Assembly (NCBI GenBank): GCA_035048495.1
Contig: CM068542.1
Span: 38,655,109-38,719,108 of the forward strand
DNA: 64,000 nucleotides
Direction: 5' to 3'
From: Euptelea pleiosperma
Taxonomy: Eukaryota; Streptophyta; Magnoliopsida; Ranunculales; Eupteleaceae
In this document: positions 1 through 12,417 of the stretch, one piece after another
How positions within the stretch are numbered: the stretch's first letter is position 1
Layout of the letters: each line of letters opens with the position of its first letter
Position numbers and translations under genes: made by a program
Notes under the pieces: generated by a model
The model's database searches: none
Seen by the model: the letters and a program-made list of their open reading frames with translations, nothing else
Told to the model about the DNA's origin: nothing

Positions 1-257
1 TAACGAAAAAGCGCTCAGGGGCAAAAATGGAAAATTTTAAAATTTCAATAACGGAAGAATGAAAAAAAACAGAAAATGGCCATTTTTTCACATTTTTTTC
101 CAGAAAATAACAGTCGTTATTTTTGTTACAAGGGAAAAATAAAGAAAAAAATGACCGTTATTTTCGTTATAACGGCGGTTATTTTCTAAGCGTTTTAAGG
201 GTGCATAACGTAACGGGGTAGGTCTGAATCCGTTATAACGCCAATTTTTAAACCTTG
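1..257. mobile_element. hAT-type MITE (CAAGGTTTAAA family), right part
   Basis: The right terminus reads TTTTTAAACCTTG, the inverse of the CAAGGTTTAAA end seen in intact copies elsewhere in this window. The interior carries the family's AACGG/CCGTT-rich sequence, including GTTATAACGG. The left end lies outside the window, so the target duplication cannot be checked here. Confidence 0.75.
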
Positions 258-639
258 CCCATATGTACAGGTGATAGTCCCTTAATGAGCTAGAACTAGC
301 AGTATGGCTGAGCTAGACAATAGGTATAGACATGAGTAGAATCAGATGTTATCAGGTGTAGGTAGTCGTGAGACCCACATAGCGGAATCGCCATATCAGC
401 TGACACCCTAAGTACGTCCTCACGCCGTCTCAACCATGGTCGTTAAAACGGTAACGCCATTCCTACCCACTTGAGTTGAAGCCAAAATCACCAAGGATGA
501 CGTCCTCTATGAGCATCACCCACCCTACCCACTTGAGTTGCTACACAAGCCATTCCCAACTCCCAAGAGGATACGCGTCATCGACCTTCTCAATGTACAA
601 CGGCAAGGATAATGCGCAGGAACATGTCTCTCGCATTAG
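258..639. other. Intergenic stretch, nothing recognised
   Basis: No gene or clear element boundary is visible between the MITE end and the first recognisable LINE residues. A short direct repeat of ACCCACTTGAGTTG occurs near 466 and 527. Confidence 0.5.
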
Positions 640-2520
640 ATTATCTCGTTTCTCAGTGATGGTCTCGGGAAACTTCGAGAGCTCGAGAGGCCTGAGACAA
701 GGGAATCCTTTGTCCCCTTTCCTCTTTATCATAGTGGTCGAAGCATTAGGCAGGATGATTTTGAGAAGGAGTTGAACTAGAGGAACTGTTGAGCTTTAAA
801 GCAGGTCCTAGGGGAGTGTCCATATCCCATCTCCAATTTGCTGACAATACCCTTCTGTTCATGTCAAGATCGTCAAATCAAATGACCTTCTTAAATAACT
901 TGTTATGCTGCTTTGAGATTTGCTTGGGTTTAGAGATTAATTTTAAGAAAAGCAAAATCATGAGTGTCGGAGAGGTGGGAGATGTGGATGAATTGGCAAG
1001 AATGTTGCGATGATCTACAGATTCTCTGCCTTCTTCCTATCTCGGACTACCTTTGGGGGCACCGTATAGGGCAAAAACAGTTTGGGACCCAGTTGTGGAA
1101 AGGGTTCGTCGTAGGTTGGCCAGCTGGAAGGGGAGGTATCTCTCAAAAGGGGGCAAGGTGACTCTTATCAAGGGCACGCTATTTAGTTTGCCGGTATACT
1201 TCCTTTCGTTATTCTCCATCCCAGTGTCGGTAGAAAAAAGAATAGAACGGTTTATGAGGAACTTCCTATGGCACGACTCGATAGAGTCCTTCCACTACCA
1301 TTTGGTCAGGTGGGCACAAGTATGTTTCCCAAAAAAAGCGGGCAATCTTGGATTTAGAAAGATTGGAATTATGAATTTGGCTTTGTTGGGTAAATGGATT
1401 TGGCGATTTGGGAAAGAGCAATGTAGTTTGTGGCGAAGAGTGATTGTTGGAATTTATGGGGAAGATGTGGGGGGTTGGACGTCTAAGCCATCTAGGATAT
1501 CTTTTGGCTATGGAGTTTGGGGAGGTATTCTCAAGGTCAAGGATCGGGTGATGGAGGGTACTAGACTAGCTTTTGGGGATGGTTCTAGGATTAGATTCTG
1601 GGAGGATACTTTGTTAGGGGACATTTGCCTAAAGGAGACTTTTCCTAGGATATACTTGCTTTCGAAACGCAAAGGCCAAACCGTTGATTGTTTTTTGAAT
1701 GGTTCTTCTTCAGAAGCTTGTTGGGATCTAGATCTCAGAATGACTCCTTTTGAGTGGGAGAAAGAGCAAATTGACATGCTACAGGATTGCTTGAAACTAC
1801 ACATTGTCTCTGAATCTGTTGAGGATCACCTGGTCTGGACTCACTCCAAATCGGGCTCCTTTTCAGTCCGATCATTGTACGAGCATCTAGAATCACAATT
1901 AGCTTTGTCACCTTCTTGCTTTCAGTGCCTAAAATTATGGAAATCCACAGCCCCCTTAAAAATTAGATTCTTTGCATGGGTTGCTTCTTTAAATAAGATT
2001 CTCACTGTTGATAATCTGATCATTAAAAAATGGATTATAATCGATTATTGTGTTATGTGTAAGGCAAGCAGGGAAAACACCAACCACCTTCTTGTACATT
2101 GTGAGTTCGCTAGACAGGTTTGGTGTTTCTTTCTCTCTTGCTTGAGCATCAGTTGGGTGTTTCCGGAGAACATAGGAGCTGTTTTGGAGAGTTGGCCAAA
2201 AATCACTATGTCAACTAGGGGTAAGGTGCTTTGGAAGTTGACGCCGATGGCTATTTATAGGGAGTGTGGTTGGAGAGGAATAGAAGAACTTTTCAAGGCA
2301 AGGAGTGCTCTTTCCAGGAAGTGATTTTAAGCATCAAGACTCTTTTATATAGTTGGGGAAGCATCTCTCACGAGATTATGGATACCTACTTTAGGGACAT
2401 GGTTTTTAATTTCGACCGCATTTTATTATAAGTTTTTTGTTTTTTATCTTTTTTGGTGTTTTTTGAGATCTCCTCAATCTCCTTATATCAATATATCTTG
2501 GACTTATCAAAAAAAAAAAA
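640..2520 (+). mobile_element. 5'-truncated L1-like LINE, ORF2 C-terminal part (pseudogene)
   Basis: This is the 3' part of a plant L1-clade non-LTR retrotransposon. In order it shows the reverse transcriptase motif [13 protein letters not shown] (about 680-720), the catalytic box FADN where FADD is usual (about 838-850), the L1 signature LPSSYLGLPLGAP (about 1026-1062), and the long C-terminal region with RFWEDTLLGD (about 1591-1620) and a zf-RVT-like segment ending CVMCKASRENTNHLLVHC. It ends with a poly(A) run at 2509-2520. The copy is dead: there is a frame change near 775, an in-frame TGA at 1011-1013, and a further frame change near 2275, after which the C-terminus continues in another frame to a stop at 2429-2431. 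Endonuclease and most of the RT fingers are missing, the usual result of incomplete reverse transcription. I found no convincing target-site duplication. Confidence 0.93.
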
Positions 2521-2954
2521 TAGAAAGTGACCATATGTTATGGCTACGATAATTCTCAGAATTTGTATCGAGACGTGTGTACACTTGGTCTACCGCAAGT
2601 TCTTTCTTTGTCTACGAGCATACCACCATCGAGATCTGTATATGTAATCGTAACAGAGATAACTTTCATTGAAGAAGACATGCTCACACCCTATATCGGA
2701 TTACCTGCGTCCTTTATATTTAACCGTTGTTGAAAACTGTTGGGAATTAAAGCAAATTAACCTTTGTCGATATAGGCTAGTGCCTCATTGAACCTCATTT
2801 CCCTTTCTGTCTCAGACGCTACCAACAAATGGCCATGGGCTCAGCAAAAGGGCCATCTCAACACAAGTTGGGGCCTAAGCTGAAAAATTTAAATGTGGCC
2901 TTTTTGTATTTAATATATTATTATAAATAATATTTAATAAAATTTTAATTCGAT
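2521..2954. other. Intergenic stretch, nothing recognised
   Basis: Sequence between the LINE poly(A) and the hAT remnant. It has no coding similarity that I recognise. A short GGCCC-rich patch lies near 2830-2880, followed by very AT-rich DNA. Confidence 0.5.
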
Positions 2955-3650
2955 ATAATAGAAATCTTTTCTAAAATCTATTTTTCTTGCTTTTTGAGAT
3001 GCAAAATTACTAATTAAATTTTTGTATAAATTTTTCTAAAATATTATTTTCAATAGATAATATAGCGAGATCACTTAATCTTTCTTGTGACATTGTTGAT
3101 CGTAGGTATGATTTTATTAGTTTTAGTTTTGAAAAGTTTCTTTCTGCAGAAGCAACTGTTACAAGTATTGTCAATAATATTCGATAAGCAATGAATGTAT
3201 TTAGAAAAGAATCTAATCTTTTAATATAATTCAGAGTTTCAATTAGAGTCGTTATTTCTATTAGTAAAATTTCTCTAAGACTTTTAACTCTGAAAATAAA
3301 TATAAAGCATCGATATCCGAATACACTTCATGTTTCAGAAAACATTCAAGATTAAGATAATATTTTTTCAAACTATCATCATCTAATGATTTTAATTTTT
3401 TTAAATCAAATAGAAAATAAAAAATATCTTCATATTTTTGAAATTGTTCAAATCTACTATTAATTGAAGAAATAGCTTGATGTATTATATATAAAAAATA
3501 ATTAATTTTAAAAGATTCTTTAGCTGATGAGATTGACTCATCATCGGCAATTTCATTAAATTGTTTATTTCTACGAATTATACATTTTTCACAAAATACA
3601 AGTTCTATTTCCATTTTAACTGCAATCTCTTTAACTGCAATCATAGCTGA
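2955..3650 (-). pseudogene. hAT-family transposase C-terminal remnant
   Basis: Read on the minus strand, 3644-3261 encodes a 127-residue segment with the pattern of plant TTF/ZnF-MYM-type hAT transposases (FKINYFLYIIHQAISSINSR, then LDDDSLKKYYLNLECFLKH, then a SELKVL segment). A one-base frameshift near 3272 moves the reading to another frame that continues with LNYIKRLDSFLNTFIAYRIL and the hAT dimerisation signature VTVASAERNFSKLKLIKSYL followed by RSTMSQERL (about 3235-3060). A second frameshift precedes a tail FASQKARKIDF near 2970. The N-terminal zinc finger and the catalytic DDE part are absent. It is a decayed fragment with no terminal repeats seen. Whether it is related to the hAT-type MITEs in this window is unknown. 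Confidence 0.85.
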
Positions 3651-4325
3651 TGTAAATCCATAGAGCTTGAGCCTTTACCTTATGGCTAAGATCACTTAAA
3701 TAATTTCTAGCTTCGGGCTTTCTAAAGCAACCCAATCAAGGTTTATAGTGTATTTAATTCAACGGATGTAATTAAAACCCGAACACATATACCGTTTTCT
3801 ATAATGTTGCAAGTTTTTCCATTCTCCAAAAAAATTCATGGAACTCAATGAAAACCTTATCCTACTTGTTTCATAGTTTGTTCTCCTCTTTATAGAAAAT
3901 ATATTATTTATGAATTAATTAAGTAAATAGAATAAAATATTTAGAATTATCAAGGAGTGGGCAAAAAAGATAATTCAGCAAAACTTCAAAAGAAATGCAT
4001 ATAAACCTCATCATGGATTAAAAATTATGCAAAAAATGCAATGAAGATAAAAAAAATCAATTAACATCATCCGTTCAAGTATCGAAGTAATACCAACAAA
4101 ACAAATGAAAGAAAAACATAAGAATTATACAATCGCATGTGAACACAACAATTTATTCAAGAAATCAAAATTCCAAAACCATTTAAAAAAAAAGAAGAAG
4201 GAAAAAAAAATAAAATTGGATACATCAATTTGAATTTCATCAGCCGGAGCCTTGACGAGCTTCAACGTGCTAGATGCATAGACCATTCATCACCTAGATG
4301 CATGTACGTGCTTCATTTCTTTTTC
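3651..4325. other. AT-rich intergenic stretch
   Basis: Nothing is recognised here. The sequence is AT-rich with short A tracts near 4180-4215 and no supported reading frame. Confidence 0.5.
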
Positions 4326-4545
4326 AATAACGCCATAACGCCCCAAGCCCGTTATGTTAAAAACCATTTTGACACAGCCGATAAAATCTGGAAAATTTTG
4401 TGGAAAAAAGCCCATTAAATTCCATTAAAAAACGTTATTTTCCATAAAATTCCATTTTTTTTGTTTTTGAAAAATTGAAATTGACATTTCAAAATTTGAA
4501 TTTCAGCACCATTTTTTCCCGTTACAATCCGTTTTAACAGCACAT
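4326..4545. mobile_element. hAT-type MITE fragment (CCGTT/AACGG family)
   Basis: The interior matches the family (CGCCCCAAGCCCGTTATG, GGAAAATTTTGTGG, TTTGAATTTCAGCACCATTTTT, CCGTTACAATCCGTTTTAAC). Neither CAAGG-type terminus is preserved, so this is an internal fragment. Confidence 0.6.
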
Positions 4546-4790
4546 TCGTGGATGTTCAGCCCACCTATTGGTGGATAAACACACCACTAAAAGTCAGCTT
4601 GATTGATGATTTCTAACCATTAGATTTACTACCCAAAAAACATGCTTGAATCCAACGGCTAGAATCAATCCTAAAAAGTACTAAAATCAATGGCTAGAGA
4701 TAACCAATCAGGTTTACTTTTGGTTTGTATATCCAACAAGGGGTGGGCTAAACATCCATGTGGTTAGTGGGCCCCAAAAAATGTAGTGGG
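4546..4790. repeat. Foldback repeat with GTTTGGCCCACC-type core, degenerate
   Basis: The left arm has TTCAGCCCACCTATTGGTGG and AAACACACCACTAAAAGTCAGC; the right arm has AACAAGGGGTGGGCTAAACATCC followed by a TGGGCCC segment. The middle has the family phrase about CCAACGGCTAGAATC. It is a degraded copy of the palindromic module described in the findings. Confidence 0.6.
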
Positions 4791-5789
4791 ACTTGGGCCG
4801 GGGCCTTAGGCCACCGCCTTAATGGCCTTAGGGTAGAGACAGGCCCTGATCATTTGTTTTGATTTTCTTTTTTATTTATCTGTTTCGAATCTCTTTTAAT
4901 TATGTTGGCAACTAAATAAAGCTTTGGCCCATCACACACATCTAGCCTTGGCCTGACCTAAGCTCGGGCCATTTGCAACCTACAATGGGCTGGGCTTGGG
5001 GAAGGTTGGTCAACACAAGCCTGCCCCACAACCTAAGGCCAATACTAAGCCGGACCAAGCCCACCACAGGCCCAAGCTCAGCCGTTTGGTGAACAGATCA
5101 CTTTCTGGGCTCCATTTTTCCCGACTTTTAACATAAGATAGAATTGGAGTTTCTTTTGAAAAGATGTTGCAACACCAAAGCTGTTATTCGATCTTGAAAA
5201 CATGTGGCTTTTCCAAACAGGCCCTTAATTTAGATGGTTTTAAATTTGGTGATCAGGAAGCATTATCAGTCATGCATCATCACCATATGAGGTTTTTATA
5301 ATCTAAGTATATATTATTAATTACTCGAGTAAAAAGAAAGTAACGCCTCGGTGAATATTGAACCGAGTAATTACTTTCTTTTGTACGTGATATAATGCAA
5401 TCTTCGTTGCCGATCTTGCTTCGGGTGAATCTGGAATCTGGATGGTTTCATCATTAATCCATGTGTCCTATCAAAGCATAGTTAGCAATTCGGAGTGCGG
5501 CAAAAATACGATACGGGAAATGCTCGAATATAATTTGAGTTTGTCATTTATAATTGCATTAAAAAATAATTTAAAAATAAAATAAAATAAGAAAAAGTAA
5601 AATATGACAATTTTTTGTCTTAAATAAATGAACTAGAGCGGGCCAAGGACTATCCTAGTGGACCTTTAAATCCAGTCCTTTTGCATAGAAGGCCCATTGG
5701 ACTCAGCATATTTGGCACTGACCTGCCCCATTTATATGGTGGGCCTTAAATTGTAGCTAGCCCAACATGATTGTAGATAGCCCGTGTTA
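4791..5789. other. Intergenic, GGCCC-rich dispersed sequence
   Basis: A patch rich in GGCC and GCCCA words (about 4780-5110), then AT-rich DNA. Similar patches recur near 5640-5790, 8450-8580, 24180-24360 and 26410-26650, so this is probably decayed dispersed repeat. A pair of near-inverse phrases containing TTACTCGAGTAA-like sequence lies at about 5310-5375. No gene is seen. Confidence 0.45.
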
Positions 5790-6672
5790 AGGGTCCCGTT
5801 TGGCAAACCAGTGGAAGCAAAAATTAACTTCTAAATTAAGTTGTTGAATTTAAAAGTCGTTATCTTGAAGCAAAAGTTTGTTTGGTGAAACGCTGACTTA
5901 TAAGTCAAAAAGTGAAAAAGTTAGTTTGGCATGAATTAAGTCAAAAAGTTATTTTCTTATAGTTTTATATACATATTATATTCTAATAAACCATTAATAA
6001 AGATCATAAATCAATATCACATATGTTATTAACTATAAATGATCAGTAATAAACGACGCACCAGGTGAGTCATTTTATGGGTAATTATTTAAAAAAGAAG
6101 AAGAGATGGTCCGCTGACCTGCTCCTCAGCAAACCATCCCTGCTTTTCCTTCCTTTATAAGATGTTTTCTATCTACATTTCCTAATGTGAAGTTTAGTAG
6201 ATAGAACCTAACCACAAATTCCTTAAAAAGATGATGTCATCATAATCACAAAATCTAACCATCTGAAAATAAGAAAGATACATGATTCTAATCATAGGAA
6301 AACAAGGTTTGCAGCAATACTATTTAAAATCTAACTATTACTATTTATGGCAAGTCAGATTATTGCCTATATTATGGAAAAAGTATTTTTAATCTATAAT
6401 TGCGATGTAATTTTTTTGTATCTATTTGAACCAAGGGTAAAAGTGGTATTTGAAATAATTCAAGTAAAATTAGTAGCATCGGTTCTACAAAAAACAAAAA
6501 AATGGCTTTTGCTTCCACCGGAAGCAAGAAGCAAAAAATACTTGCTTCCACAAAAAGTAAGTTTTTGACTTTTGAAAAGCAATTCCAGAATGGATATCCA
6601 AACAAACTTTTCAACTTTTTTGCTTTTAGAAGCAAAAAAGTAACTTATTTCGGTGTTGCCAAACCCACAAAG
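5790..6672. mobile_element. Possible TIR element (TTA target duplication), 883 bp
   Basis: Ends are imperfect inverse repeats (AGGGTCCCGTTTGGCAA on the left; the inverse of the right end reads CTTTGTGGGTTTGGCAA). They are flanked by TTA at 5787-5789 and 673-675 of the next kilobase (6673-6675). The interior repeats phrases such as AAGTCAAAAAGT and GAAGCAAAAA near both ends. The TTA duplication suggests PIF/Harbinger, but three bases are weak evidence. Confidence 0.5.
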
Positions 6673-6675
6673 TTA

Positions 6676-7671
6676 TAGAAATGGAGAAAATCATAAGACA
6701 TAGCCCAAGCAAATATTAAAGGAAAATGCTACAACCCCACGGATGGTGATCAACCAGGCAACAACTGTAAATGATAAAATAGTTGTTGCCTTGTGGACCT
6801 TGGATCTCTTGAATCCAATGGTCAATATGGCCTCAACTGAGCATATCTTTTTGTCCACTTATCTATGGGTAGCACGACTCATTAAAATTGGTAGCATGGA
6901 GGGATGTCGTCCTTAGAGTACCTGATCTTCATCGTCAACCTCCATTTTTTGTGCCGGGATTGAGTACACAGGTGATGAGGTGTGTGGATATCACATATAT
7001 TAAGTCCAGTGACGAAGTCGATACTCCATTCTGATGTATCATGGTAAGAATGAAGACTTCCTTAGCGGAATTAACCAAAGAATAGAAGATCTCTGTTGAG
7101 TCATAATTATCTTAAGATTGGACTTCTCTCAAAATCTATAAATAAAGATCATAAGCAACAGTATGATCCATTGATTCTCATCTAATATTCTTCTCCTCAC
7201 CTTCTTTTTTGAGTGTCAAAGTGTTTTTACAGATACCCCTAACGTCCAATAAGCAAAAGAATCAAGATCCCGACTCTTACCACAGCCGACCATCGAAGAT
7301 CATGTACAGTAAAGATATTCCCACACAAAGGGGTTCTAAGAGATTGTGCGAAAACGAGCCTCTGACCCTTACCATCAACCTCCCCTTTTCTTGGTTGGTT
7401 GCACCGTGTTCATGAGCAGACAGGTAGTTTGAATTTCGTAGACCTTTTGAAATCATTTTTGTTTGTATTATGTTTGGTGCAGTGGGTAGTAACACCTAAA
7501 AATCTGATGGTGACACCCAAATCCCTTTGTCTAGCTCCAAATCAGATCCAACTTTGATCCAGTTGGTGTAGGTAGCTAGAGCTTGTCGCATTGTATGTGC
7601 CTGATATGGACTAGCAGTGGCGGAGCCAAGATTTTTTTTCCAGGGGAGGCAAGGCGGCAAGCGACCTTTGG
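6676..7671. other. Intergenic; possible LTR-like fragment
   Basis: Around 6960-7480 there is a TATA-like CTATAAATAAAG at about 7136, followed by a pyrimidine-rich TTCTTCTCCTCACCTTC and a later GTTTGGTGCAGTGGGTAG near 7470. This order resembles the R/U5 part and primer-binding region of a Gypsy-type LTR, but I found no paired LTR or clear ends. Otherwise nothing is recognised. Confidence 0.3.
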
Positions 7672-7885
7672 CAGATGGGCCCACTGACTGCATGGATGTT
7701 TAGCCGTAAACATCCATACTAGCCATCGGATTTAGTACCCAATTTTTTTTTGAATCAAACAGCTAGAATCATGCCTTAAAAAGTACGAAAATCTAATGGC
7801 TAGAGATTGCATATTAGGGTGATTTTTGGTGTGAATATCCACCAAGGGGTGGGCTAAACATCCATGCAGTCAGTGGGCTCAGAGA
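7672..7885. repeat. Foldback repeat with GTTTAGCC/GGCTAAAC core
   Basis: The left arm CCCACTGACTGCATGGATG and the right arm CATCCATGCAGTCAGTGGG are near-perfect inverses about 170 bp apart. This is a copy of the palindromic module that recurs across the window. Confidence 0.75.
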
Positions 7886-10058
7886 GCAGCTGTGAGTTGA
7901 GGGGGGGGAGGGGGAAACAGGGTCTGTATTTCACCATGACCTGTGGACAAGGGTACCATCCTTGGCCAATTCAGGCTGGCTATTGCGTTGCAATTGCTCA
8001 AGGTGAGCTAGCATTAATCAAGACCACAAGTTGAGGTGGGGTCCACATCAATTTTCGAATATCTCCTTCTAATACATTTGGGCCCCACTTCAACAAAATC
8101 AACCCTTAACTCATCTGCTTGTGGGCCCTACGACCACTATTTCATGAGGCACAGGACCATTTGAACCACATAGGTAAGAATGGGAAAAATCTACTACACC
8201 TACATCCGTATACAAATTTACCCCAACATGCCTCCTTGAATACTCTTTCAGACCCACTGAATGTTTCCCCCCATCCCTTGATGGATCTGGACATCAAAAA
8301 TCAGGCTGATTGGTATATCTAGTTGTTGGATTTGAGCATTTTTCATGGGCTTATGAATGGGTTCCAAACCCATGACAAAGCCCAGGTTTCGGTCTTTCTA
8401 CCAAAAAAAAAAAAACCTTTTCTCCATATAACTTAAAAACGAATTAAAGCTGGCCCAAGGACTAGCCCAGTGGTCCCATTGACCCAGCCCAGTCGCATTA
8501 ACAAGTGGACATTATAGTCAACATAGTAGCCCCTGGTCAGGCCCATTTATATTGTGGCCTAAACAATAGTCCAGCCCTCACAAAAAGGAACATGACATCA
8601 TTCACATTTTGATGACATCAGAGTCCCTTAAGCCAATGGCTTGGATTCCCGTGATAAATTAATATAATAATACTAGGCCTATCACATAATTGCCCTACTG
8701 TTTATGCAATAGTATATATATCCCCAACCAAGGAAGAAAAAAAAAGATTAAAAGGCAATGATGTAACAAAATCATAAGAAATTGCATGCTTATTGAATCG
8801 TTCTTGCCAATAATGCATTATTGGGTACTTGTGCTAATGTCAAAAAGCAAAAAAAAAAAGCTTTTTTTTCTTTTTTTTTTTCAAGATTAATAATTTTCTT
8901 TTCAAACCCTAGATCACCATATAATATAAAGTTGATAACCTTTTAGTGTACCAATTATTACAATGTAACAAAAGTAAAATTTGGTAATAAGTAATGGGAA
9001 ACACGGTAATTATAGCGACGACTTTATGGTTTTGGTGTCATTAGGTCCTACATCTAAAAATCCATATTATTTCCAAGAACCAAAATTAGAAGTCGGGTTT
9101 ATGTGGGGCCCACACCGATCAAATAATTCGCAAAAAAAAAAAAAAAAATCCAACAAAATAATTTTGTTTCAATCATTTATTATTAACCCATTCCCCCCCA
9201 CTTGCAGACTAGTGGATTCCAATTATGGAGTTATCTTTACAAAAATTACTGATTATATTGGAGAAAAAAAATAATTTGTTTTATTTGTGTTCTATTTAGA
9301 TTGGTGCATGATTGTATGATCAATGATGATAGCTAGGCAATTAAATTTTTTAGCGAGCGATTCTGCACCGTGTTGTATCACGAGAATTCTATTGCTAATA
9401 CTAACACAATGATTGAGATTGAGATCTGTTTGTATCTTTTTCCTTTGTATTTTTTTTTCTGTGAAGAAAATTCAAAAAATCGAAAAATAAAAAACTAATA
9501 AAGGAGAGTAATTTGGTTTAATTAGCGTAGTTTAATAATAATTTTTTTTTTATGTTAAAAGGGTAAAAAATGTATGATAAGGTCAATCATCCACCATGGA
9601 CCCTGATATATCGATACGATGCACTTAACAGTAAAAAAATCAGAAATCGTATCGCTAACATGCTTATTAAGTTGCATTTTGGTGCTTATCATAAAAAATA
9701 AAAAATAAAAGAAGAAGAAGAAGAAAGAATTGCATTAATCCTATTTTTCTTCTTGGCTCTTAAAGCTTAAATAAGTGATTATTTTCTAGCACCAATCAAA
9801 AGTCCATCGACCAACAGTTTTGAATCACAGTTTAACATGAGCCATTCGATCTTAGATTACACTTGTGTATTATTATCATCGAATAATCTTACAGATCTTA
9901 TTCCATAAACATTGGTGACATTTCATATTTGTTAGGATCTTTACTAAGCCTCAAGTCGTCATTCGTCTCGAAAAGATATCTTGTCAGGAAGGAGCAAACT
10001 TTAGCTATTAAACTAGGATCGACATCACACCTTGCGGGGCTCCACGATTCGATTACGT
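7886..10058. other. Intergenic stretch, nothing recognised
   Basis: AT-rich DNA with homopolymer runs (near 8400, 8860 and 9130), GGCCC-rich patches (8440-8580) and a short GAA repeat near 9710-9727. No coding similarity is seen. Confidence 0.5.
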
Positions 10059-10187
10059 GATCGACCTTGCATCCATGGGCCTATTCTACAATTCGATACC
10101 GTGACTTGGAATGGTGATCGACCTCGCATCCATGGGCCTATTCTACAATTTGATACCGTGACTTGGAATGGTGATCGACCTCGCACC
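10059..10187 (+). repeat. 57-bp tandem repeat, two full units plus a partial
   Basis: Units at 10059-10115 and 10116-10172 differ at only two or three positions, and a third begins at 10173 and breaks off. Each unit starts GATCGACCT and ends GACTTGGAATGGT. No function can be inferred. Confidence 0.9.
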
Positions 10188-10844
10188 TACTGACCCATAC
10201 TGTGCTCTTAGGGAGCGGCATTATTGACCCCAAATAATATTGCATTGTTACTCGAAAATGAAACTAAATTCTTCAAACTGCCGCATATATGAACTCTCGT
10301 TCCCGACCATCCGATAATCTTTTATTTTGAAGTAGAAATATTCTCTCTCTAGATTTTGTACGTACACTAACAAAAAATAGAGGGTGTTTGGTCACGGAAA
10401 TAGCTCTATTCAAGGAGTAATTGCAGGACAGGGGCTAGTAGTTGATTGGATTCTGTATCCCAAGGTCCACACCATTGGATGGTCTTGGAAATTTGTGTGG
10501 TTTGAAGTTAAGTACCCTTCGCGGTCTGGAGATAGGGACCACGGGCACTAAGGGATGATGGTGACACTGGCAAGTTTTCCCTTGTTCGAATTATTCCAGT
10601 TTAGCTGAAAGGTTGGTTGGTTAACAACTTAGGATAAAGAAGTGCCACCAAATGGACCCACAGAGTTTGATGAGTCACAAGGCCACGTGGGGTAGGGTGT
10701 TTTGATGCTCCATGCACTTGGGATACGTCGCATATTTGCTCAAGCAGTGAGAATACAGAGTGGTGGGGGTCATCATTCAACGACCATGATTCTTTGATTT
10801 GATGGTTGCTGAAGGGAATGTACAGAACTGCTGGTTGGAATAAG
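10188..10844. other. Intergenic stretch, nothing recognised
   Basis: No gene or element ends are seen between the tandem repeat and the MULE-type MITE. Confidence 0.5.
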
Positions 10845-11021
10845 GAGAAAAACTTCTATCACACGAAATTGTAAATCACACAATCACAAGCCAATTAATT
10901 CTCGGCACGTACGCAAGTACTTTGTAACGTACCATGTGCTTTTGCTTTTAAGTGTACGTGCCGAGAACTCATTGGCTGTGATTGTGCGATTTGCAATCCG
11001 ATTGTGACAGAAGTTTTACTC
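10845..11021. mobile_element. Mutator-type MITE, copy 1 (177 bp)
   Basis: The left end GAGAAAAACTTCTATCAC and the right end GTGACAGAAGTTTTACTC are inverse repeats, and the arms stay inverse for most of the element (TTCTCGGCACGTAC against GTACGTGCCGAGAA). A perfect 9-bp target duplication TGGAATAAG lies at 10836-10844 and 11022-11030. Nine bases plus long inverted arms fits the Mutator superfamily. Two more copies lie at 41013 and 41328. Confidence 0.88.
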
Positions 11022-11030
11022 TGGAATAAG

Positions 11031-12417
11031 TATAACTCGATTATTCCTCAGTCGTACACTTGTACCAATGGAGAGAGAGAGAGAGACAGACTTGTCATGA
11101 CAGCTTAATGAGGATGGCCTGTCTGAGCAAGGAGAGAGAGTTTTCGAGGAGAGAGAGAGAGAGATGGTGGGGGGTGTAATCATTCGAGGAATAGGAGGTG
11201 ATAAGAAAAAGAGATAACCTGCAACCCCTCAAATCCATGTTACTTACCATTTAAAAGAAGGAAAAATTAACCTTCATCGAGATGCTGCATTGCAGTGCAG
11301 TTCCGTAACTAGCAGTTCAATGACCAAAATATCCTTTACATCAAAACTACAAATTAATGTTTTAAAAACCGAACCGGTGATTTTGACAAATTTGTTGGAC
11401 CATGGTTCAATATGCTCTGCCCGGTTTGTATTTATAAATTAATTTAAAAAAAATATATATCATTTAGAGAAAGGGTCGGCCTAAGGGGACCCCCCCCTTT
11501 TTCTGACGACCCCTCTCAGTGTTCGTGTGCTCGGCCGTGGATTTCTAAAATATTCTCTTTGTCTGTGTATAAAATGGATTTCAAGTGTAGGCATTCATGT
11601 TTCAGACTGTACATAAGAACCGGTGGTTCAATTGATTTATGGTCAAACCATTGGTTTTGAAAAAACTGCCGGTTCTCTTCAAACTTCAGGTTCAGGTTCA
11701 GGTTCATCATGAACTGGACCGATATTTTATGAAAATCTGATCGGATTGGTCTGATTTTTAAAACACTGGTAAAAAGAGGGGCGAAGTTAGGGGAAAATGT
11801 AGCCTAGACTGTCACTGCAGATTTCATATCCTGTGTAAAAAGGAAATGTTCTTAACACTTTGGATGCCTGTGAATCCCGGGTTGTCTATTTCATAATTGA
11901 CCATCTAGATGGGGAAAAAGATTTTGATTTGGCATCTTTAGGAGGCGCCATTTACAATTATCACTGAATATCCTGTGGGCCCCACCCACGTGGACACCAC
12001 GCTCCACGTTTACGCCTCCAACAAAAGATGATCTGCGTAAAATTTTTTACTCTTTAATTACCATGCACAAGCATTACAACACTCATTTCCCTTGTCTTCA
12101 ATTTTTATTTAAATTTAAAAAGTATAAGCCTACCTTATTTTGCCACGTGGGAAACAGGTGAAGTCCTTTGATTTGCCACCTCATCTGTCTTTGCAGGGAT
12201 TGAAGTCGACTCTATCATGCCATCCCAGAGTACCACGCCTCATTGAGTCACATCAAATAATGGGGATATTCATTGAACACGAGCACAAATTTGCTCTGCC
12301 CCAAAATACTCTTTCTACCAAAGTTGCAAATTCGCTCCCAAAATGTTAAAATTTGCAAAGTTCACAGTCCTCCCTCCCCTCCCAGAATACCATGTAGCAG
12401 TAGCAACACTCTTTCAG
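11031..12417. other. Intergenic stretch, nothing recognised
   Basis: Includes GA-rich microsatellite patches near 11070-11165. No gene is seen. Short open frames here have no recognisable similarity. Confidence 0.5.
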
